This document shows positions 55,549 through 64,000 of a stretch of 64,000 nucleotides of DNA, in pieces; the stretch's first letter is position 1, and each line of letters starts with the position of its first letter. Position numbers and translations under genes: made by a program. The DNA comes from Icerya purchasi. Its lineage: Eukaryota; Arthropoda; Insecta; Hemiptera; Monophlebidae. The stretch spans positions 221,201,291-221,265,290 of the forward strand of contig CM077115.1 of NCBI GenBank assembly GCA_039619475.1, written 5' to 3'. The notes under the pieces were generated by a model that made no database searches, was not told the origin of the DNA, and was given only the letters and a program-made list of their open reading frames with translations.

Positions 55549-57884
55549 ATGGTGGCCGCCTTGAATATATAACAATGGAACTGTCGTAGCCTTAAAGTTA
55601 ATAAACATTCATTAGAGGGTCTGTTGGATCTCCATGAAATCAGTGTCGCTCTTATTTCTGAAACGTGGCTCCGTGCTGGAATGAATCTCCGATTTAGAGG
55701 TTTCACTCTGGTCAGGAATGATCGTGAGGATGGTTACGGTGGAGCCGCTATCCTCATAAGAAATGATATTTCCTTTCTTTCTCATAATGTTCCTTATAAC
55801 TTCTCCTCTAACAACAATCAGCCAAATATTGTACATATTTCTATTCCTACTAACCCTGGTCGCTCCCTAAATTTTATTTCCGTCTATGTTCCTCCTGATT
55901 ATGATCTTCGTCACTTTCCCCTCTCTCAGTTTTTCAATTCTCTTCCTCATCCCTTTATCATTGGTGGCGACTGGAACGCTCGCTCCCCATCTTGGAGTTG
56001 CTCATCCTATAACTCTAATGGTACTGTCCTTGAAAATTCTATTTTTTCCGATAACTTGGTTCTCCTTAACGATTCCTCGCCTACATATATTAGGAGGCCG
56101 TCCATCTTCAGTTCCCTTGACCTAACTTTTTCCTCTCCTAATGCTGGCCTCAACTATAACTGGAGGACTCTTGCGGGTACCTTTGGTAGTGATCATGTTC
56201 CCATTCTGATAACTCCTCTCAATTTTCCTTCTCCTGCTCCATTTAGGTCCCTTCATTCTCCCAAATGGAATCTTTCCAAAACGGACTGGGCTCTATTTCG
56301 TTCTATTATGGATCATTTGCTTCCTAATTTGTGTCCTTCCTCCGATCCCATATCATCCTATAATTTTTTTCTTCATTCCGCTACATCTGCTCTTTCTTTA
56401 TCTTCTCCATCTCGCCCCCCGATGCGCTCCAAGCGAGGTACGTCGGCATCTTCACTCTGGTGGAATGACGAGTGCGAGGCAGCTTTTAGGCTCAGTCGAG
56501 CTACTTTTAGAAACTTTCGCTCCAATCCTACTACCGAGAATTTTCTTGCTCACAAGCGAGCTAATGCTAGAGCTAGGTACATGCTGAAAGCCTCAAAGAG
56601 GTCCTCCTGGCAGAACTTCTGTTCTTCCTTCTCCAGAACTACCCCACTTTCTCATATTTGGAAAATGGCTAAGGCGTTCAAATCCCCGTTTTCAGAACAC
56701 CCGTCTAACCTTAATCTCACTCGTGATAGCCTATTATCTTTTGTCGACTCCATTGCTCCCGCGTACGTTCCTAACTTTGATGAACTTTACTCCTTTCCTT
56801 CCGTACAAAGCTCCCCCCCCCGCACCCTTTAACATCTGCATTCAATATCAATGAACTGAAGTCTGTTCTCCTAAACTCTACCAGTCCTAGTCTGTTCTCC
56901 TAAACTCTACCAGTCCTACACCGGGTATAGATGGTATTCCATACATAGTCCTTAAAAATCTGTCTGAGCAGTCACTTGCGTTTCTCCTTGAACTCTTCAA
57001 TTCCTTTTTATCCAGAGGCATTACTCCGTCTTCCTGAAATGCTTCCTTACGTCCTATCTCTTTGGCATCATGTTTCAGGAAACTCTTTGGAGGCATGCTG
57101 AATAAACGTCTTGTTTGGTGGCTGGAACATAACAACTTACTTCTTTCCAACATGTTTGGCTTTCGACCAGGCATTGGTCCTGCCGATTGTATTAGCTCCT
57201 TTGTTTCCTACGTTTATAAATCCTTCATACATAAGCATTTCACGCTGGCTTCTTTTATCGACTTATCCTCAGCCTTTGATAACGTTCATCTACCTAGTCT
57301 AAAAGACGCAATGGCCGCAATTAATCTCCCAGTCAAACTCATTTCGCTGACTATTAATCTTATGATAAATCGCATTATCCACATTTCCTCTCCGTGGCTT
57401 CGAGCTACAAGAAGTGTTTTCCGCGGTTTTCCGCAAGGTTCCCCCCTCAGCCCCACCCTCTTCAATATATATACCATTGCTGTAGCATCTCTTCCTTTAA
57501 ACTCCCTCTCTTTATTCTTTGCGGATGATATTCTTCTTTTTTCCTCTTCCTATGACTTGGTAATCGCCAACGAAACTCTTAATTCGTCTTTGTTTGCACT
57601 TGAACAGTCCCTATCTTCTATTCACCTTTCTGTTTCTCCTTCTAAATCCTCTTCTATGGTTTTTACTCTCCGTCCCTACAATTCCACATTAGTCAACCTA
57701 TCCCTGAATCAAGTTTCTCTTCCCCGTGTTATTTGCTTCAGCTATCTCGGTAGTTACCTTAATAGTCGTCTGACCTTCTCTGAGCATATTGACCACCTTT
57801 CTTGTTTGTTCTGCCGTTAAAAGACTGAACTTGCTAAAATCCTTGTCTCCAACCAAATGGGGACGTGATCCTCATCTCAAATTT
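55549..57884 (+). mobile_element. LINE-B copy 4, 3'-truncated
   Basis: It starts at or before ORF2 and stops abruptly at about 57,884 within the RT thumb; RNase H, 3'UTR and poly(A) are missing. Because LINE insertions normally lose their 5' ends, loss of the 3' end points to a later deletion, recombination or insertion. It overlaps the 29.5-33.0 kb copy for about 2 kb at near identity, but in the opposite orientation and about 23 kb away. Confidence 0.88.
55549..57884 (+). pseudogene. LINE-B ORF2 (endonuclease and RT), broken
   Basis: The endonuclease begins ATG GTG at 55,549 but codon 8 is TAA (55,570-55,572), then reads QWNCRS, SETWLRAG, GGDWNARS and GSDHVPIL, all catalytic positions intact. 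The frame is open to 56,832, where a C9 run replaces the C10 of the sister copy and shifts it. The 29-bp duplication (56,860-56,917) shifts it again. An in-frame 33-bp deletion near 57,037 removes 11 codons, including part of the conserved IPIPKK segment. The RT continues with SFIDLSSAFDNV, FPQGSPLSPTLF and FFADDILLF, then a 4-bp insertion at about 57,805 shifts the end. Confidence 0.9.
56860..56917 (+). repeat. 29-bp perfect tandem duplication, second occurrence
   Basis: Identical in sequence and position to the one in the minus-strand LINE-B copy (31,926-31,983). Confidence 0.97.
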
Positions 57885-58507
57885 TACAATCACTCCAAGT
57901 ATGTAAATAATGATAAAATTACGAAATTTATTAATACATTCACAAAGTTATTTAACAACAACTACAACAACAATAAGATGAATTACAAAAAAGGAATAAT
58001 ATTATACAAAACAGTGATATTATCGAAATTATTTACAAGGAAATGCTAAAGTTCAATAAATTCCAAAATTTTTTAGCGAGCATACATAGAATTATAACTA
58101 ATTAAAGCTTACAAAACAATAAAGTTATAGCTGGAATATTACCTTTATACTTACAATTAGAAATAGAAAAACATATATCAGTATTTTTGAAATTAAAAAT
58201 GAATTGAAGATAGAACAAACTTTCGAAAATATCACATATACAAATAACAGATATTATATAATAAAGAAATAAATTTTAACAGCTAGACAATTCGAAAAAT
58301 ATATCAGCGAACAATATATGGAAAATTTTCGCTCCGTTACTACAGTTTGTTTCTGATGATGGCCGGTGTGTAAGCTGGTTAAAACTTAAGCGAATAAAAT
58401 TCTTTTTAAACACAATTGTATCCGAAAATTATTTATTACGAATGTATGGAAAAGTTTGAAAGGGTGAAGTTATGACGGAATAACGAAAAGTTTTTTTCCA
58501 ACAATTA
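57885..58507. other. AT-rich DNA: possible R1-like scrap and Penelope-type motif
   Basis: At 58,113-58,175 a plus-strand reading gives IAGILPLYLQLEIEKHI, which resembles the VIAGVLPLDLxxxER segment after the RT of R1-type LINEs. It is short and its surroundings are decayed. At 58,346-58,410 CTGATGATGG...AAAACTTAAG followed by ATTCTTTTTAAACA matches the right arm of the inverted repeat at 28,737-28,800. Confidence 0.35.
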
Positions 58508-58518
58508 AAGAGAGATTT

Positions 58519-60997
58519 TTTTTTTTATTTTTTTTTTATTTTACACCACTCCAGCCCTTAGGCCACTATTGGCGACGCTACAGTTCTTTTTAAACAATAC
58601 TTAAATATAAATCAATAACTCTATACTGATCACCCCCATCGAGGTGTGACAGCATTGACAGTAGTAATTATAATATTATTACTTTAACTATGTATAACTC
58701 TTAATCTAATCTCAATATCTATTTCTACCGTAAACGATCTCGCCGTTACCGATAATCCCACTCTACTCCACGCACATGGGCCAGATGAGGAGAGCGCAGG
58801 ACCTGGTCCTTTTTTTTTTTTTTCAGTTTACTATTTACGAACACGGCGCTTATTACTTACCTCCACTGCATTGTTCAGTATCATTGATACCCCTACCGTA
58901 CACCATGTGCGTTGTTGAGGTAGGGAGAGCCTGCTTGCACTATTTCTGCAACAGCTCTGGTATGTACTCCATCGTTAGCTACGATTTAATACATCCCGGC
59001 ACCACTTCCTTCTTAGCCTTCTTTGTGGAACGCCTGGAAGATCCTGGTGATACATGCTGACCACGTTGATATTATCACTGTCTGGCAGCTTTTCAAAGAA
59101 TTTTCTATACTGCTCAGCATCGTACTCATGAACATAAGGAACATGCAGATCATTATGTAATGTGTCGTTAGAAACAAAGTATGGAGCTCCAGCTATTCTA
59201 CGGAGAATCTTCGACTGCAGCTGTTGGATTTTATTGATGTTACTTCTAGCTGCCGATCCGTACACCTCAATATCATACCTCCATATGGGAGCTATAATCG
59301 CCAAGTATATGAGACGCCTGCGGGACAGTCTCACAGTCGATCGTGCATCGAAAAATCTTTTTAGTATGGTCATTCTTGTTGCTATCTTATTTCTCACGTG
59401 TGTTATGTGAGGCTGCCATGTTAGTAGATAATTACTCCTAAGTATTTAATACTCTGAACCGGAGGTAAGAGATGATCATTTATCTTCACGGGTGGACAGG
59501 TACCCTTGTTTAACGTAAAGGTAATTTGCTGACTTTTATCATGATTTATCTTAATTTTCCATTTATTTGCCCATACAACTATTTTATCTAAGTGTTCTTG
59601 TATGAGCGCTGATGCATAAACTGGATTTTCATGCTTAGTCAATATGCAAGTATCATCAGCAAATGTTCCAAGTACCGTTGAATTCATTACCGGGATATCT
59701 GCGGTATGTATAGTATACAAAAGCGGTCCTAATATACTTCCCTGCGGAACTGACGCTCGTACTTTAAACCTATCTGACAATGTAGTATTAATTTTAATTC
59801 GGAAGATTCTATTTGCTAGATAAGACTGGAGTACTGAGTATACATCATTATTTATGTTCCCTCTGAGTTTGAATAGAAGGCCATCATGCCACACTCTATC
59901 GAATGCCTGCTCTACATCCAGGAGAACTGCGTTGCAGTACTGCTTCTTTTCGAATGCCGCCGATATACGATCAACTATTCAATGACTCTGTTGAATTGTT
60001 GAGTGTTTTGCCCGGAATCCAAACTGGTGGTTCGGAATTAATTTACTAGTAGTTATTGATGTGAGTATGCGGTCCTTCAATAGCATCTCGAATACTTTCG
60101 ATAGAACAGACAGCAGACTTATAGGTCTGTAAGAAGAGGGCTTTGCTGGATCTTTGTTTGGTTTTGGTATCATCAGAATAATGGATTCTTTCCATGCTTC
60201 CGGATAATACCCAAGTCGTAAAATCGAATTGTATATGTAGGTTAACAATAATATGCTTTTGGGTGGTAACCGTTTTACTATTTCACCCGTTATTTCATCC
60301 TTTCCTGGAGTTTTTCTTGGCCGTAGCTGGGCAATCTTTCTTTGAACTTCCCTTGGAGTTACATGTTTGGTTGGTAACGTAAGTTGAACCGGTGCCTCTA
60401 AGTACTGTTGGACTATGGAACTGTTGTAATCGTCCTTTAAGTCCCCGTGTGTCTGAAGGGTATTATAAATATGTTCGGCAAAAGTAGCAGCCCTTTCCTT
60501 TTCTGTCTTGGCCCACTCTCCATTTGATTTTCTTATCGGTACTTGTCTTGGCTTTTTCTTTAAGTATGCCTTAGTTGTTGTCCAAACTGATAAATCCTCA
60601 GCATTTAATGAAGAGAAAAATTTGATATATTTATTATTATTACATTGAATGATAGACTGGCGTAGTTGCCTATGAATTAGATTATATTCATATCTTCGTG
60701 ACGGAACTTTATTATATTGCCATCTTCGTCTTGCTTTTCGTGCGGCTTGTATTAGTCTTCTAATTTCTACGGGTACAGTATCAGTATGATTGTAGTGGAT
60801 TTTGGATTTGTGCTGAGTAGTGGCTAGTTTACAAGCATTATGAATATTATTTGTAAATAGTTCAACTGCGCTATTTAAGTCCTCTTCCTTTTTTAACCGT
60901 ATATCCAGCGATGTACTATCTTCCATGTAATCTGCAAATTTAGACCAGTTGGTATGTTTGTTAACTAGTGGTTGTTTATAATCTTTGAAGATAGGAG
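58519..60997 (-). mobile_element. Jockey-like LINE, 5'-truncated
   Basis: Minus-strand element with its poly(A) as an interrupted T run at about 58,516-58,543, a 3'UTR of about 430 nt, and coding sequence to about 60,997. An 11-nt direct repeat, AAGAGAGATTT, lies at 58,508-58,518 and again at 60,998-61,008, a candidate target-site duplication that would place the 5' truncation there. Together these show a normal target-primed insertion. Confidence 0.8.
58975..60997 (-). pseudogene. Jockey-like RT pseudogene
   Basis: It starts after the endonuclease: KDYKQPLVNKHTNWSKFADY, a linker, then the RT with LRPRKTPGKDEITGEIVKRL, ILMIPKPNKDP, SSYRPISLLSVLSKVFE, IPNHQFGFRAKHSTIQQSH, a TGA stop at 59,979-59,981, and VLLDVEQAFDRVWHDG, VPQGSILGPLLYTIHTADIP and TFADDTCIL (motif C intact). 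After KYLGVIIY the frame shifts near 59,425 and continues with the C-terminal RRLIYLAIIAPIWRYDIEVY and LQSKILRRIAGAPYFVSN stretches, ending at 58,975. The stop fits a CpG change, CGA to TGA, and is one of very few defects. QGSILGP and FADDT are typical of the Jockey clade. Confidence 0.88.
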
Positions 60998-61008
60998 AAG
61001 AGAGATTT

Positions 61009-61329
61009 AATAACACGTACTGTAGTCCAAACTTTTACAACGTACAATTCATATCAGGACATGGAAATTTCAAGATCTACCTCAAAAGATTTAATATAGC
61101 AGAAATGGATAATTTTATATTTAGATGGTTTCCATCGCTGACCACATTAAATTTTTATATGTACATAAATAAATTGGAATTTTTAAAAAAAATAACAGGT
61201 AATAAATTTTTTCTGCTAGAAAAACGGCCAATACCTTTTCATCGGAATACTACTTTCGATACCATCTTTAAAGGGTATTTGGAATTTATTTTCTAAAAAA
61301 ACGAGTTGACATTGCGCTGAATTCCACTT
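61009..61329. other. AT-rich non-coding DNA
   Basis: A 103-codon ORF (60,985-61,296) on the plus strand is a shadow of the Jockey flank and has no domain. Confidence 0.5.
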
Positions 61330-61935
61330 TGCCGATCTAATGCTTTTTTAATCCAGTTCTTCCTAGTGGTTCTAGTTATTTTTTGATCCCAATGTTTATC
61401 TTCCTCACCGCCGTCGTATCTTCAGTCCACATAGCCGGCCCAATACCTCTTCAACCTGTTAGCTTGACTCAATTTGGTTGGTTCTCTTATTTTCGAGCTC
61501 AATAAATCTCTTCGTTTTATATTCAGCGTAATCTTTCCACTCTTCTTATACTTATTGTATTGGTTTTTGTAAATGGCCAAGTTTAGTGCCCGTAGGTAAG
61601 GGCACTGGCAGCAAGCACTGGTTGTAGAACTTACTCTTCAAGGTAAATTTCATCGTTCTTTAGTACCTTGCTTAATTTCTCGATATCCACGCCGGCTGTA
61701 TTATTCTCCCTATTTCTGTTCGCATTAATGTTTTGTCTGTCGTAACTTTCTATCTTAAGTATATACATTCTTTTACGTTTTCACTTCCTTCACAATTTAT
61801 CGTTATTTCTATATTTACTCCAGTGTTTGCCATTATTCTTGTCCTACTTCAGTTCATTTTGGTGTTCCATCATAGTCGAAGATTTATTTAAATTTCTAAG
61901 CATCATTCGTAACTTTTTACTTTACTGAGGTACTC
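61330..61935 (-). pseudogene. LINE fossil, C-terminal RT region
   Basis: Minus strand, in order: SRTRIMANTGVNIEITINCE near 61,850-61,790 (the K-T-K-I-M-x-N...I.V motif), NVKECIYLR, a decayed middle, then TLKSKFYNQCLLPV near 61,640-61,600 (normally LKxKxFNxCVLPVLTYG), IKRRDLLSSKIREPTKLSQA and RLKRYWAGYVD near 61,440 (normally KWRWAGHVAR). This succession is the C-terminal part of a widespread animal endonuclease-reverse transcriptase LINE type, probably RTE- or L2-like. Frequent stops make it an old relic. Confidence 0.72.
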
Positions 61936-62074
61936 TGATCTCGTTTTTGATTATTTCAGGGTTCGTTTCATTCTCCTTCGAATTCTCCGAGTGTGTTCGG
62001 TGGTATAAATACTGTTTTATCATACAGTTTAGTAAAGTACTGTTAACTTCCTCCCTTATTTTGTGTTCATTTGT
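61936..62074. other. AT-rich non-coding DNA
   Basis: Nothing recognised. Confidence 0.4.
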
Positions 62075-62153
62075 TATTGTTATTATTATTATTATTATGA
62101 TGATTATTATTATTATGATTATTATGATGATTATTATTATGATTATTATGATG

Positions 62154-62185
<32 letters not shown>

Positions 62186-62392
62186 GATTATTATTATGAT
62201 TATTATTATTATTATTATTATGATGATTATTATTATTATTATTATGATGATTATTATTATTATTATGATTATTATGATGATTATTATTATTATTATGATG
62301 ATGATTATTATTATTGTTATTATTATTATTATTATGATTATGATTATTATTATTATTATGATTATTATGATTATTATTATTATTATTATGAT
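62075..62392. repeat. (TTA)n / TTATGA compound microsatellite
   Basis: About 320 nt of ATT units interrupted by TATGA and GATGATT variants at irregular spacing. The long ORFs across it are low-complexity artefacts. Confidence 0.95.
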
Positions 62393-64000
62393 AACCGCGT
62401 GTTTTTAAATTTTTATTTAATACATTTTTCCCTGAAAATTTTTAGGCCATTGTTTTTTTCAACTATTTTTATTATAAGATCTATGTTAAACTTTTCTCAT
62501 CCGTTTTCTTATTAATTTGTTCAATTCCGTTCTATTTAATTAAATTTTTATTTTTATTCGCTTTTAATTCCCTTATGTTCTTTCCTCTTCCAGCGCTGTT
62601 TTCACTTCTGTTCCGTAATTGTTTTAGTTATAATAGGGCTTTCTCCTCGACTTGCAATGTTGGCCTGCTTCCTCGTTTTATCCGTAAACATAATGCTATC
62701 TTTTTATGTTCCGTATTAATTTGTTGGAGTCGTATCTTTCCTGTTCTTTCCTATATTTTTTGATAATTTCAAAATCAATTTTCAGTTTCCCTCTTAATAG
62801 CCATTATTCGCATTAACCTCGTTTATCACCAAAAAGTCATGTATTATGTTATTATTCGAAGTAATGTAACGAATTTCATTCTTATGCCTAAAATCGAGAT
62901 TTACGTTTTTCTTTTCTTTTGAAGATATAGGTTCATTGCAAAGAAATCGTTAGATTTCAGGAAGTTAACTGGCATTACTGCTCTTTTACTTATAGTGTTA
63001 GTGAATTTAGACATTGCGTATTTTAGTTTTACTATGTAATAAAATTTTTGTATTAGCAATTGTATTTATCTTTTTAATTTATTATATCTAAGAATGTGTG
63101 TGGGCTTAAAATAGTTTATATAAACTTAATTATATTGTATAGAGAAGATGCTATTTCTAATTAAATGGTGTATTTCTAGAAAAAATTTGGTACTTTTTCC
63201 TAGAATGGGTCATTTTTCATTAAAATTTTATGTTTTCTACCTAAAATGATAGCATTTGTACTAAATTGTAATATTTTACCATAAAATTTAAGTTCTATCA
63301 CCTAAAATGGAGATTATTTTGTGTAAAATGGATTGTCTCCCTTAAAATTTGATGTTTTTTTGATTGCTCATATGCAAAGCAACACACTAGAAATATATAG
63401 GCCAGAACAGGAATAATCCTTGTTGAGGATAGTACTGCGGTTATTTTGGTTGGATATATGCAAATAGCTACCAAAAATCTTTAATCTGAGATATATTTCC
63501 TCATATACATTGTTATCACAATTATTTCGATTAGATATACATTATCGCATCTTTTAAATCGTATAAACACCGCAGATGCTACAAACATGGACGGAATATA
63601 CATCAAATTATATACACACAAACAAGAATCGCTAGCAAAGATTAGCCTAATTTCAATTAACCAACACATCAAACCATTTTCAACGGAATATTCGTTGGAA
63701 CAAGCATTGGGTTAGTAAGTTATACTAGCAATGGATAGTTACAGATAAAATAAATCACATTAATCATGCATATGTAAAAACAGCAGATTTGGTTTGGGTT
63801 AGAAAAGTTTAAAGCCGGGTAGTCAATAGTAAAACATCATAAATAACTAGTGTCAGTTAGCAAATTAGTACACAGGTTAGGCAATCAGGAACGTATCATC
63901 AAGACACATGCAAATACACAAGCATTATCAAATTATTACATTGATTAGGTAAGGGTAGATGCATCATCAAAAAACATGTAAACACACACAAAAAAAACAG
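62393..64000. other. AT-rich non-coding DNA
   Basis: No gene. Around 63,170-63,360 a loose repetition of CTAAAATG and TAAAATTT phrases occurs about every 40-50 nt, too diverged to define a unit. The last 250 nt contain several ATCATCAA and ACACA phrases. Confidence 0.45.

Noticed and set aside
55886..56125. Hydrophobic 79-codon ORF, also present at 32,719-32,958
   Set aside because: Alternate-frame shadow of the LINE-B endonuclease; its conservation reflects near identity of the two LINE copies.
61947..62515. Two 150-codon ORFs made of I/M or Y/D repeats
   Set aside because: Pure translation of the TTA/TGA microsatellite.

Overview
This is a repeat-dominated stretch of an animal nuclear genome, most likely an insect. 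It is AT-rich and carries tRNA-derived SINEs, mariner/Tc1 relics, a Penelope-like fragment and non-LTR retrotransposons (LINEs) of types common in arthropods. I cannot name the species or order. I found no convincing host gene. Every protein-coding signal I recognise belongs to a mobile element, and nearly all are broken. Repeat names (LINE-A, LINE-B, SINE-A, SINE-B) are mine.

Layout. LINE-A (I-superfamily-like: zinc-knuckle ORF1; endonuclease, reverse transcriptase and RNase H in ORF2) occurs as a 5'-truncated copy at 262-2566 and as a near-complete 6.65 kb copy at 34,584-41,230 with a perfect 15-bp target-site duplication. LINE-B, a related pyrimidine-rich family, occurs four times: 12,865-14,050 (+, decayed), 18,009-18,520 (-, 3' end only), 29,453-32,996 (-, 5'-truncated) and 55,549-57,884 (+, missing its 3' part). 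Jockey-like LINEs lie at 24,250-25,479 (+) and 58,519-60,997 (-). Older LINE fossils lie at 41,700-42,034, 45,957-46,745 and 61,330-61,935. DNA transposon relics are a mariner (19,643-20,872), a pogo/Tigger-like MITE (46,765-47,295), a Tc1-like element (53,588-54,420) and a MULE fragment (about 54,556-55,180). A Penelope GIY-YIG remnant lies at 21,660-22,265. SINE-A has three copies (7,034; 8,537; 50,005) and SINE-B two (10,775; 33,640).

How the parts relate. LINE-A has a 34-nt 3'UTR hairpin module, tandemly repeated in the long copy and present once in the short one. It is identical between copies whose proteins agree only at roughly half of positions, and the stem shows paired (covarying) base changes, so it looks like a selected RNA structure. 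LINE-A and LINE-B both end in a stem-loop (TGGCC...GGCCA or TGGGC...GCCCA) directly before poly(A). SINE-B ends in a tail resembling that of LINE-B, as expected if it borrows LINE-B machinery. The two best LINE-B copies share the same frame-breaking 29-bp tandem duplication.

The remaining sequence is AT-rich non-coding DNA with microsatellites. Three less AT-rich stretches (about 4,700-6,550, 44,100-45,020 and 47,860-48,960) have no ORF I trust. All protein and repeat calls are by eye, without database search.
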